NCBI GenBank assembly: GCA_016930715.1
Contig: JAFGGC010000027.1
Location: forward strand, 1 to 64,000
DNA length: 64,000 bases
Direction of reading: 5' to 3'
From: Endomicrobiales bacterium
GTDB taxonomy: Bacteria > Elusimicrobiota > Endomicrobiia > Endomicrobiales > JAFGGC01
In this document: positions 36,457-45,200 of the stretch, in pieces
Layout: each line of letters begins with the position of its first letter
Numbering within the stretch: the stretch's first letter is position 1
Notes under the pieces: generated by a model
The model's database searches: none
What the model was told of the DNA's origin: nothing
Seen by the model: only the letters and a program-made list of their open reading frames with translations
Program-made: the position numbers and the translations under genes

Positions 36457-37686
36457 ATGACCAAAATACTAATAATGGATGACGAGCCTGGTTTAAGGAA
36501 TGTGGTTTATAATGTTCTCAAACCGCTGGGACATACGCTTTTTACCGCTGAGGATGGCCATCAGGCCATTGAAATTGCCAAGAAAGAAATCCCGGATCTT
36601 GCGATGCTCGATATCAGGGTTCCCGATATGGACGGCGTGGAGGTCATGGCGGAACTGAAAAAAATCAATCCTAACATAAAAGCTATAATGCTGTCAGGTT
36701 TCGCGGACGTCGAAACAGCTGTCAGCGCGATTAAAGAAGGCGCTTTTGATTATGTGAGTAAACCGTTTAAAGTGGACGAGGTCCTGAAAATAGTGAACAA
36801 AGCCCTTCAATCCGTCAGCCAGACTTCAGCCCAGCCCGCCACGGCTAAAACGGCCGAAACGGCCGCGGCTTCACAGAAAACGCCTGCGGAAGCACCGGCT
36901 AAAGTTACGTCAAAAGAGATGGGGAAAGCAGGAGGCAAGGGAATTATGAAAACGGCTGCTTTTGCCGCAGCCGGTCTGCTAATTATCGTTGCCGCGGGCT
37001 TCGTTATCAAAACGGGGATTTCGGTAAAGGGTTCGATGCACGAGTATTCCCTGCCTTATACAAACCCGATAGGGATGTGTTTCATTAAACCGCATATCTG
37101 GGTTAGCGATTGGGTGATAGGCAGTATTTACCAGCATAACGATGATTCCACGCTTTCGATAGTTTCGGTTTACAAGACGAATAATACTCAGCCGACGGGT
37201 CTTGCCTTCGACGGCGAGTCATTGTGGACATGCAGTTCGATTGAAAGGCGTATTTATAAACACAGGATGGATCCAACACTTACCGTTGAGGCGATTTACG
37301 CCATACCGACTGCGAATCCCGCCGGTCTGTATTTTGACGGCGCCAACTTGTGGGTGCTGGATACGAACTCCGCAAAGGTTTACAAACACAAGATGGATGA
37401 CGTGCTCTCCGTGATAGGTGTGTTCGACAGTCCGGCCGTAAACCCTTGCGGAATGTTCAGGAGCGGGGAATACTTCTATATCGGTGACTATAAAACCTCG
37501 AGAATATACAAAGTCCTTGTCAACGACTTTTCTGTGAGGGAGGTATATGCTGTCCCCGGGTTTGAGGAAGGCAAGAACAAGCTTGCCGGCATAACCTGGG
37601 ATGGTATGAATATATGGGCTTCCTGTGACGGGATAGGAAAGGTATTCAAAATATCACTAAATTCGCTAAAGCCCATTAAATTTTGA
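36457..37686 (+). CDS. Receiver-TM-beta-propeller protein
   Basis: 409 residues in an unusual order. A functional-looking receiver (1-120; MDDEPG, acceptor Asp52 in MLDIRVPDMDG, Lys102 in VSKPFKVD), an Ala/Lys/Thr-rich linker, one membrane helix (about 164-184) and a propeller-like domain (about 195-409). The repeats are built on GLAFDGESLWTCSS-type units followed by RIYKHRMD, about 43-45 residues each. With the receiver cytoplasmic, the propeller would face the periplasm. The same TM-propeller module ends the protein at 52859-54910. It is the last gene of the che operon. Confidence 0.88.
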   Translation: MTKILIMDDEPGLRNVVYNVLKPLGHTLFTAEDGHQAIEIAKKEIPDLAMLDIRVPDMDGVEVMAELKKINPNIKAIMLSGFADVETAVSAIKEGAFDYVSKPFKVDEVLKIVNKALQSVSQTSAQPATAKTAETAAASQKTPAEAPAKVTSKEMGKAGGKGIMKTAAFAAAGLLIIVAAGFVIKTGISVKGSMHEYSLPYTNPIGMCFIKPHIWVSDWVIGSIYQHNDDSTLSIVSVYKTNNTQPTGLAFDGESLWTCSSIERRIYKHRMDPTLTVEAIYAIPTANPAGLYFDGANLWVLDTNSAKVYKHKMDDVLSVIGVFDSPAVNPCGMFRSGEYFYIGDYKTSRIYKVLVNDFSVREVYAVPGFEEGKNKLAGITWDGMNIWASCDGIGKVFKISLNSLKPIKF

Positions 37687-37710
37687 CGTTTTTTAGCATT
37701 AAAAAACCCC

Positions 37711-37738
37711 TTGACATTTATATAAATCTCTGTTAAAT
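37711..37738 (+). promoter_or_regulatory. Promoter for the riboswitch-controlled operon
   Basis: TTGACA (37711-37716), 16 bp, then TTAAAT (37733-37738) preceded by TG. It starts a leader of over 500 nt that carries two c-di-GMP aptamers. A hairpin AGACCC-TTTT-GGGTCT (37780-37795) followed by GCGTTTTT lies between promoter and first aptamer. Confidence 0.65.
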
Positions 37739-37804
37739 ACATAGTAGAAACAAAAGCATTGCTGTCTTTGAAACGACAAAGACCCTTTTGGGTCTGCGTT
37801 TTTA

Positions 37805-37890
37805 TGCAGGCAAACCCGTCGAAAGGCGGGGACGCAAAGCCACGGAGCTAAAGATAGGGGGCTATCAAAGCTGGCCGGGCCGCCGAATGG
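37805..37890 (+). ncRNA. c-di-GMP-I (GEMM) riboswitch aptamer 1
   Basis: The GEMM core is easy to see: GGCAAACCCGTCGAAAGGCG, then GGGGACGCAAAGCCACGG (37829-37846 region), and CTGGCCGGGCCGCCGAA at the 3' side. The GNRA tetraloop is GAAA. The second hairpin is GATAG-GGGG-CTATC. A segment of this aptamer (37846-37861) is perfectly complementary to 37933-37948 downstream, see the terminator entry. Confidence 0.93.
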
Positions 37891-37932
37891 GACAGCAAAA
37901 ATTTGATGCGACTTAACTGACAATCGTTGAGA

Positions 37933-37985
37933 CCCCCTATCTTTAGCTACCGTGGGCGCCGGAAGGCGTGCGGTAGTTTTTGTTT
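37933..37985 (+). terminator. Expression platform of riboswitch 1: antiterminator arm and terminator
   Basis: CTACCG (37947-37952) pairs with CGGTAG (37971-37976) around an inner CGCC-GGAA-GGCG hairpin, followed by TTTTTGTTTT. The sequence CCCCCTATCTTTAGCT (37933-37948) is an exact 16-nt complement of aptamer bases 37846-37861, and pairing extends with one bulge through the terminator's 5' arm. The unliganded RNA would block the terminator; ligand-bound aptamer would let it form, so an OFF switch is predicted. Confidence 0.85.
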
Positions 37986-38042
37986 TAATGCGGGATCGCC
38001 CCCGATCTGCGTGTTAAAACGCGTTCTTTCAAGGTTCCGATA

Positions 38043-38130
38043 AAGGCAAACCCGTCGAAAGGCGGGGACGCAAAGCCACGGGCCTAAAACGGCAGAAAGC
38101 CGTTACGGCAGCCGGGTTACCGAAGACCGA
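38043..38130 (+). ncRNA. c-di-GMP-I (GEMM) riboswitch aptamer 2
   Basis: A second complete GEMM aptamer with the same 5' half as the first (GGCAAACCCGTCGAAAGGCG, then GGGACGCAAAGCCACGG). Its second hairpin is ACGGC-AGAAA-GCCGT and its 3' strand is CAGCCGGGTTACCGAAG. It is closer to consensus than aptamer 1 (CCTAAAA junction). Confidence 0.95.
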
Positions 38131-38208
38131 TTACAGGGATTTTGAAGCATTTCCGTGTAATTGTACCGAGCGCATGACGTGAATGGTCTGCGCCAGGTTA
38201 ATATAGGG

Positions 38209-38253
38209 CTTGGTAACCGGATTGTCGTAATTGGCAGTCCGGTTTTTGTTTTT
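38209..38253 (+). terminator. Expression platform of riboswitch 2: antiterminator arm and terminator
   Basis: ACCGGA (38216-38221) pairs with TCCGGT (38238-38243), followed by TTTTTGTTTTT. CTTGGTAACCGG (38209-38220) can instead pair with the aptamer's 3' strand CCGGGTTACCGAAG (38112-38125), which hides the terminator's 5' arm. As in riboswitch 1, c-di-GMP should free the arm and stop transcription. Confidence 0.83.
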
Positions 38254-38265
38254 GAGGGTAACAAA

Positions 38266-38646
38266 ATGTTGAAAAGGATTCTCAAAAAAATCACCCCTGC
38301 AACGATTCTGGCGGTTTTTGCCGCCGTAGGGACGTTGTACGCCCAAGACGTGTTCAGGGTGATAACAAACTACCCGAATCCTTTCGACTCAAGATGCGAG
38401 AACACGATCATACTCTACACCCTCCACATGGACTCGGACGTAAAGGTCGATATCTACGACCTTTTCGGAAACCTTGTGAAGGAATACCCTGCGGAGCGCC
38501 AAGCGTCGGGAATCAGGATGGTGCTCTGGGACGGGTCGAATGACTCCGGCCAGAAGGTCGCAAAAGGCGGCTACATCTGCGTGGTAAACGTAAAGAGCGA
38601 TTCGATATTGTATTCAACGGTTAGAAAAATCGGCGTGATCCATTAA
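38266..38646 (+). CDS. Small exported protein with FlgD-type Ig domain
   Basis: GAGGG (38254-38258) sets the start at ATG 38266; the product has 126 residues. A signal peptide (ITPATILAVFAAVGTLYA) is followed by one FlgD-like Ig domain: ITNYPNPFDSRCENTIILYT, VKVDIYDLFGNLVKEYPA, LWDGSNDSGQKVAKGGYICV. The same fold is found in flagellar hook-cap FlgD and in T9SS C-terminal domains. It is the first gene behind the two riboswitches. Confidence 0.85.
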   Translation: MLKRILKKITPATILAVFAAVGTLYAQDVFRVITNYPNPFDSRCENTIILYTLHMDSDVKVDIYDLFGNLVKEYPAERQASGIRMVLWDGSNDSGQKVAKGGYICVVNVKSDSILYSTVRKIGVIH

Positions 38647-38654
38647 GGGACTGC

Positions 38655-40292
38655 ATGATGAAAAGACCGATTTGGCGCAACACCATGGAATTAAGAAATT
38701 ATCTGAAAATCCATACGATTTTCGGTTTGGTGTTCTGCTTGGCGGTTTCATTGGCGTTTCTTGCGCAGGAAGCGTCTGGGGCCGCATCCGGAGGCCAGCC
38801 GGGTCAGTTTCTTGCCTGGGGTGCCGGAGCAAGGTCCTTGGGCATGGGAAAGGCCTTCTATGCGGTTTCTGATGATGCTTCGGCGACGTATTGGAACCCC
38901 GCGGGCCTTACGCAGATGGACAGGAGAGAATTGATGGCGCTTCATGTGAATCTTTTCGCGGATACCATGTATGATTTCATATCATACGTCCATCCCACCC
39001 CGAAACTGGGTATTTTCGGCGCAAATCTCACGAGGCTCTATTCCGGAGGTTTTGAGAAAATAGAGATTTCCTACGACGAAAACAAGGAAGATATAATAGA
39101 TATTAGGAGCGTAGGGACTTTTGACGACGTGCAGATGGCCCTGACCACGGCTTACGGCAAGAGAATAAAGGATAATATGTCTCTGGGAGCTTCAGCCAAA
39201 TACATAACTCACACTCTTGACACGTCGACCAATGGTTTTATAACATTTGATGTCGCAGTACTTGTCGAGGGAATAAACCACAGATTCGCTAACCTGCAAC
39301 TTGGCTTTGGCGTTCAGAATCTCTTGAGCTCGAAATTCGGAGATACGGATGACGTGCTTCCGCTCATCCTGCGTTTCGGCGCGAGCCATCCGTTCCTTAG
39401 AAATAAACTTCTTCTGGCATTTGATTTAGATAAAAACCTGAAGGCCAACATGGGCTGGCATATCGGCGCGGAATACTGGGTAATCAATTTCGCCGCCCTC
39501 AGGATCGGTTTTGAGGGTGAACAGGGCATAAGAGAAACGACCGCGGGTTTCGGTGTTAAGTATAAGGACTACGGTCTTGATTACTCGTTTGCCTTGCACG
39601 ACCTCGGGCTTTCGCACCGTTTGAGCGGTTCCTGGAGATTCGGTCCTTCGGTCACCCAGAACAGGGAAGCCCTCGTGCGCCGCTATATACAGGAAGGCAT
39701 GGAAGCCTACCGCCAGGGCAACTTTTTGCTGGCCTTCAGCAGGCTTGAAACAGCGCTTGACGTGGACCCTGGCAACAAGGACGTAAAGAGGATGTTCTCG
39801 AGGATACAGGTCATAACCGGCTTCCTGCAGGCGGCCGCTGGCGAAAGCGAAGAGGCCGTTTCGATCAGAAAAGGCGTCGGGGCGTATGTCGAAAGCGATG
39901 ATAAGACGGCCATCAACGCTTTCAGATACGCGTATTACAAGAATCCTCAGAACATAAAGCTTCTCGCGTTGCTGAACAGGATAGAAAAGGAACTTGGCAT
40001 CAACCAGACGGATGCGTACAAGGAAGATGTCGTAGGGTTCACGATAATCGATCAGAAGGTGTTTGACTCGCGCCAGGCCATAATCGAGGGCAAGTACGAC
40101 CAGGCGCTCATTAAATGCCAGGAAATATTGAATCTTGAGCCGGCAAATATAACCGCGATGGAGATAATGGGCTCGGCGTTTTTTATGATGGATCAGCCTG
40201 ACAAGGCAAAACAGGTCTGGATGAAGGTGATGGAGCTTGATCCCACTAACAAGGTCGTGCCTGAATTTATAAGCCAGCTGGAACAAAGGTAA
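38655..40292 (+). CDS. PorV/UPF0164-like barrel protein with TPR tail
   Basis: 545 residues. A signal segment (IFGLVFCLAVSLAFLAQEAS) precedes a PorV/PorQ-type region: LAWGAGARSLGMGKAFYAVS, DDASATYWNPAGLTQM, and LGFGVQNLLSS. About 300 residues are FadL-like outer-membrane barrel. Residues about 340-545 are TPR repeats (EGMEAYRQGNFLLAFSRLET, then EGKYDQALIKCQEILNLEPA). PorV homologues are common in several candidate phyla and do not by themselves imply type IX secretion. It lies between the FlgD-Ig and FliF-FliG genes. Confidence 0.85.
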   Translation: MMKRPIWRNTMELRNYLKIHTIFGLVFCLAVSLAFLAQEASGAASGGQPGQFLAWGAGARSLGMGKAFYAVSDDASATYWNPAGLTQMDRRELMALHVNLFADTMYDFISYVHPTPKLGIFGANLTRLYSGGFEKIEISYDENKEDIIDIRSVGTFDDVQMALTTAYGKRIKDNMSLGASAKYITHTLDTSTNGFITFDVAVLVEGINHRFANLQLGFGVQNLLSSKFGDTDDVLPLILRFGASHPFLRNKLLLAFDLDKNLKANMGWHIGAEYWVINFAALRIGFEGEQGIRETTAGFGVKYKDYGLDYSFALHDLGLSHRLSGSWRFGPSVTQNREALVRRYIQEGMEAYRQGNFLLAFSRLETALDVDPGNKDVKRMFSRIQVITGFLQAAAGESEEAVSIRKGVGAYVESDDKTAINAFRYAYYKNPQNIKLLALLNRIEKELGINQTDAYKEDVVGFTIIDQKVFDSRQAIIEGKYDQALIKCQEILNLEPANITAMEIMGSAFFMMDQPDKAKQVWMKVMELDPTNKVVPEFISQLEQR

Positions 40293-40308
40293 TGAGAGGA
40301 ATTAAACA

Positions 40309-42111
40309 ATGAAAAAACTCAAACATCTTGGCGTGGCAGCCGTCGGAGCGGCAGTTCTTATTTTAATAAGTATTGTGCCTCTTCCTTCGGCGACAGAAGA
40401 CACTTCGCAGGCTTCACTCATCGACAAGGAAACGGCTTACGAAAAAGAGAAGGCCGAGTACATTCAGACCTACATACTCGACAAGATCCTCGGCACCGGC
40501 AAGGCCATAGTTATGGTTGATGTTCAACTTGGTCTTGAAACAAAGATTATCAAACAGGAGGCGAAGGAGAGAAAAGCCGAGCGCAAGAAGCGGCTGGGCG
40601 AGGTGGACTATCTCCTGCCCGGGGTTCCTAACCCAAAATCCGTGGCCAGTGAATCCGCGCCTGGAGAGTCCAAGGAAGAATCCGGACAGGCGCAGGAAAC
40701 AAAAATCGAGGTAAGGACTGTTATCAAGAAACAGATGGTAACGGTACTTTACGACGAAAAGATAGGACAGGAAAAATTGGATATCGTCAAGGATGCGATT
40801 ATCACCTCTCTTAAAATCGATACGAAGAGAGGGGACACTCTTGATTTCAAGAAGACAAAATTCACTCAAGGATTTTTCGACGAACTCTTAAGGCCTCAGG
40901 TGCTAATACCCGTTATAATAGCGCTCCTGCTGCTTTTCTTTCTTTTTGGGCCTTTTGCAAGCTTCCTGCGTTCATACGTAAGGACTTTGCGGGAGCGCGG
41001 CGGAACGGAAGTGACGGTCGACTCGAAGTTTGAAGGCGGTCCGGGCGAGGGAGAAGAAGGAAAAGGCGGTATGGGCGGCGCCGGAGCTTTAAGCGCCGCG
41101 GAGCTTGAAGCGCTTGAAAGGGAAGGCAAAAAATATCATCCGTTCGATTACATAAATGACGACAATATCAAAAGGATGGTCTACCTTATAAGAAAGGAAC
41201 CTCCGCAGACCATAGCGCTGGTAGTCAGCTACCTTAAACCCGAATACGTGAAAGAAGTGATAAATGCCCTTACTCCTGAAGTGCAGGCCAAGGTGGCTCT
41301 TGAGATGGCCACAATCAGGTCGCTTAGCCAGGAAGACGTCAAGAAGGTGGACGACTATATTAAGGAAAAGATCGAATTCCTTGTCGGCGGGGTCAACCAT
41401 CTGCTTGAAGTTCTTGATCAGGTGGACAAGGTGACTCAGATGAACATATTCGATTATCTAAGGGACGAAAATCCCGATCTGTACGAAAAAGTCAGGAAAT
41501 ACGTGCTCATGTTTGAAGACATACCTAATTTTCCTGACCAGGCGATGCAGCTTATCATAAGAGAACTGAAGACCCAGGACATGGCCAAGGCGCTAAGAAA
41601 CGCGCCGAATGAAGTTTTGAACAAGTTCTTTTCGAACATGTCGGCTAACGCGGCGGCGATCTTGAGGGAAGAAATGGAATACGGCAGGCCGCTCAGCAAC
41701 GAAGAAATCGAAGAAGAGAGAAAACGGATAATGAACCTCATCAAGCAGATGGAGTCTGAAGGCAAGGTTTTCGTGAGGGAAAGGCCTAAGACCGATGTTT
41801 TGGAAGGGTATGACGGAGACACGCAAGGCACGGCTGGTCAGGGCGAGGAAGGCGCGGACTATAACACCTATTTCAACGCCGGGGTAGAATACTATGACGG
41901 CGGCGACTATGAGAACGCGTTGAGCTATTTCGAGTATTGCGTGCAGGTTAATCCTTATCATCCCGAAGTATACCAATATATAGGAAATACATACTACGCT
42001 CTAGGCCGGATCAGGGAGGCTGTGCCGTATTTTGAAAAAGCCCTTGAGCTGAATCCCGGGAACAGTGAGTTGAAGGAATGGCTGAATGAACAGAAAAAAA
42101 CCATCAGTTGA
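40309..42111 (+). CDS. FliF(RBM3)-FliG fusion with TPR tail
   Basis: 600 residues. TM1 at about 7-24, then a region like the C-terminal periplasmic domain of FliF (about 45-190; YIQTYILDKILGTGKAIVMV, TVIKKQMVTVLYD), TM2 (about 197-217, LIPVIIALLLLFFLFGPFAS), a Gly/Glu-rich linker, FliG middle and C domains (about 280-490) and two TPRs (about 520-590). FliG features: KEPPQTIALV in place of EHPQ, MFEDIPNFPDQAMQLIIREL, and FFSNMSANAAAILREEMEYG. FliG_N and the FliF N-terminal rings are absent. No other flagellar gene is in the window. Confidence 0.9.
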   Translation: MKKLKHLGVAAVGAAVLILISIVPLPSATEDTSQASLIDKETAYEKEKAEYIQTYILDKILGTGKAIVMVDVQLGLETKIIKQEAKERKAERKKRLGEVDYLLPGVPNPKSVASESAPGESKEESGQAQETKIEVRTVIKKQMVTVLYDEKIGQEKLDIVKDAIITSLKIDTKRGDTLDFKKTKFTQGFFDELLRPQVLIPVIIALLLLFFLFGPFASFLRSYVRTLRERGGTEVTVDSKFEGGPGEGEEGKGGMGGAGALSAAELEALEREGKKYHPFDYINDDNIKRMVYLIRKEPPQTIALVVSYLKPEYVKEVINALTPEVQAKVALEMATIRSLSQEDVKKVDDYIKEKIEFLVGGVNHLLEVLDQVDKVTQMNIFDYLRDENPDLYEKVRKYVLMFEDIPNFPDQAMQLIIRELKTQDMAKALRNAPNEVLNKFFSNMSANAAAILREEMEYGRPLSNEEIEEERKRIMNLIKQMESEGKVFVRERPKTDVLEGYDGDTQGTAGQGEEGADYNTYFNAGVEYYDGGDYENALSYFEYCVQVNPYHPEVYQYIGNTYYALGRIREAVPYFEKALELNPGNSELKEWLNEQKKTIS

Positions 42112-42130
42112 CAGTTGGTAATTGACTGTT

Positions 42131-42176
42131 AACGGCAATTTCAATCGGTTCGCGTCAATTACCGGCTGCCGTTTTT
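42131..42176 (+). terminator. Possible weak terminator or attenuator hairpin
   Basis: AACGGCA (42131-42137) pairs with TGCCGTT (42167-42173), followed by five T. The loop is long (29 bases), with a partly paired interior. It lies between the FliF-FliG gene and the giant coiled-coil gene and could lower expression of the latter. The adjoining CAGTTGACAGTTGGTAATTG (42104-42123) looks like a dispersed simple repeat. Confidence 0.35.
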
Positions 42177-42201
42177 ATTTATATACGTCCGGAGGAGTAA
42201 T

Positions 42202-45200
42202 ATGGGATTTTTTGAGAAAAAGAAAACAAAAGAAAACAATCAGCCAAAATCAGATCTGGTCTTCGTCAAGAGGGACTTAAGTATTCCTGAAAGCGAGATG
42301 CTTCTGGCGGCAAAAAAGAGAGCTGAAGACGATATTAGGGCTCTTGAAGAAAAAGTTTCGTCCGAAAGACAGTCCTGGATGGGAAGACTGAGAAACAGAG
42401 AAGACGAGAAAATATCTATTCAGGCCAAGCTCGAGGCGCTTATCCGTAAAATGGATCAGGAAAAGAACAAGAAATGCTCAAAGTTCGACCTGATGCAGAA
42501 ACAGGTGGAACGCGAGCTTGTTCAGGCGCAAGAGGCGCTTAAAAGGGAAGTTGACGAATGGAATGCGAAATTAAGTGCGAAAGACAAGGAAATTGAGGAC
42601 ACCAAGAAAAGAACGGCTCTTGCAGAAGCGCAGGCCCAAATAAGCGATGAAGACAAGTTGCGGGCATTGAGGGCTGATGTTGAAATGCTAGTGCAGAGAC
42701 TAAAAAGCACAGAGAGAAGCATGCTTGAAGAGCAGAGTCAATGGATAACGCGGATAAAGGACAAGGAAAACGAGATCATAAATCTAAAAACGCAGTTAGC
42801 CCTAAAAGAAACGCAGTCTGCCGGCGAAGAAGAAAAGGACAGGCTTGAACGCAGGCAAGCTGAAGAGGCGTGGAGCAGAAAAATATCCGAAGTAGAAAAG
42901 AGTTTACAGGACAATCGCTCTGAATATGAAAAGTCCTATAAGTCAAAGGAAACTGAGCTCCTGGCATTGAAAAGAATAATGGATGAAAGAATTGTGAGTG
43001 CTAATCTCGAATGCGAGGAAAGGGAGCGGCATTTGCGCGCGCTTATAGACAAATTGAAAGCAGAGGCGGATCTGGTATCGGAACACATGTCCATTGAAAA
43101 CGCTCAATGGAAAAATATCATGGAGGAAAAAGACGCAGAATTGGCTCAGCTGAAAACATCGATATTGCTCAGGGAAAGCCAGGATAAAAGCGCGCAAGAC
43201 AAGTTGAAGAAGGATTTTGCGGCTGCGGAATCCGCTTTCCTGAAAAAATTAAGGGATATGACGAACAGACTTGCGGAAGAAAAGCGTAACTGGCAGACCG
43301 AGCTGGCAAACAAAGAGGAAGCGATAAAAGCATTCAAGGTCCAGGCGGAGCTGAAGATAAAAGAGCTTTGGGACCTTCAGGAATCTAAAAAAGATCGCGC
43401 CAAGGAAGAAAAAGCTGCGATCGAGAAGAGAATAGAAGATCTAAAAACTAACTACAGCGTGCATAAAGCAAGATGGCAGGCCGAGGTTTCAGCAAAGAAC
43501 GATGAAATTAGTTCATTTCTGGCCGGTCTGCAAAACAAGGAAGCGGAGTCTGTTAATAGAAACGAATCAGCATTAAAAGAAATGGAAGGCCGCATTATTA
43601 TGCTTCAAAAGGAGCTTTTTAGCGCCGAGAAGGACCTGTCGGATGAGAAAACGCGCTGGGGCGCTCTTCTAATTTCCAAAGAAGCCGAGCTTGAAGGTTT
43701 AAGAAATGAACTGGCAAACAGGGAAGAATCGATTAAAAGTCAAATAGACTCCTTTAAATCGCAGTTGGATAAAGAATTGCAGCCCTTTCTCGACCAGGAA
43801 AGAAGCATCAAGGAAGGCATTGAAAGAGTCCGAAAGCAGGGCGAGGCGGAAGTAAGCCAGAAAATACAGTACGCGGCGTCAGTTGAAGAAAAAAGCAAGG
43901 CCAATCTTGACAATATACATAAGAAATATCAAATACAGTCAGATAGAATCAACAAGAATGCAGATAAACTCCGCCGTGATATAGATGACATAAAAAATGC
44001 CCTTGAGGAAAATTCAAAGACTGCCATATCTAAGTTGGACGCGCTGAGGTCCGAAGAAGAAAGACTCAAAACGGATCTGGAAATATCCGAAAGAAGAAAG
44101 AGCGAATCCATGCAGAGATTGGAAGAAGAATATGCCGAAAAACGGGCACAAGTACAGGATTCGATAGCAAAAACAGAAAAGGAAACCTCGGAAATAAACG
44201 AAAGGCTCAAGAAAGAGTTGGCTGATAAGATCAGGGAAATCGAACATAGGAAGCGGGAAAACGCCGATATCATACGGGAAACAGAAAAGGAGTATTCTCG
44301 TAAAATGAATTCCCTGGCTCTCGAAATCGCCAATATGGAAAAAGTCCTTTCAGATACGGCAAAGGAACGCAATAGTCAGGACTTGGAATATAACCTGAAA
44401 ATAAAGGCTAAAGAGCAGGATATACTAAGAATCCAGAAAGAACTTAAAGAAAATGAGCTAAATGACAAAAAAGAATTGAACGACTTAAGACAAGAAATGC
44501 TCAAATCCATTTTACCGCTTGAAAACCGTAAAAAGGAAGTTGAAAACAGATTGCTTTTAATGAAACGTGAGAGAGAAGAGAGATTATCTTCACTCGAGGC
44601 CGAAATTAAAAGCCTTAGACATGATGCACAAAAACAGGAAGAAGAATTGTCCAGAAGAACTACGGCCGAAGAACAAAAACTGTCTCTTAAACGCAAAGAC
44701 ATTGAAGAAAAAGTCCAGCAGACAAAGAGCCAAATCGAGTATGACACACGAAGGTTTGAAGACCAATTAGTTAAACTGGAAGAGACAATGAGTGCACTAA
44801 GAAATGAAAAATTGCATCTTTCTGAACAGTCAGCAGTTCAAAAAACAAGGATTAATGCCGAAGGGAAAGCTGAAATGACGGCATTGTCGGTACAGCTGGA
44901 ACATGCGGAAAAACAATACAGGGAGCTGAGGGCAAAATTAGACGCTCAAATCGCGGGCAAGGCGGATGATGCAAGAAAAGAAAAGGACAGAATCTCCGAA
45001 CTTGTTGCCGGATTCAAGGAGGAATTTGAGTTAAAGGAGAAAGAGCTGCTGGACGCGGAGACAGAAGGTTATACGGAAATAGCCAATATAAAAGTACAGT
45101 TCGATAAACTCCGCTCAAAGAACGAGAAAATGTTAGCTGAACGAGAAAAAGAAATAAACGATGTCAGAAATGAAATAGCATCTGAAAAGGCCAGAGTAGC

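Noticed and set aside
37780-37803. Hairpin AGACCC-TTTT-GGGTCT followed by T-run as a third terminator upstream of riboswitch 1
   Set aside because: It lies between promoter and aptamer with a GCG break before the T-run; as a terminator it would silence the operon. It is more likely a leader stem, though an extra attenuator cannot be excluded.
38655-40292. PorV-like protein and FlgD/T9SS-type domain as evidence of type IX secretion
   Set aside because: No other T9SS gene (SprA, GldK-N, PorU) is in the window, and PorV-like proteins occur widely without T9SS.
40309-42111. Reading the locus as a normal flagellar operon
   Set aside because: No FliE, FliH, FliI, FlhA/B, FliM/N, MotA/B, rod, hook or flagellin genes are present; FliF and FliG are partial and fused.
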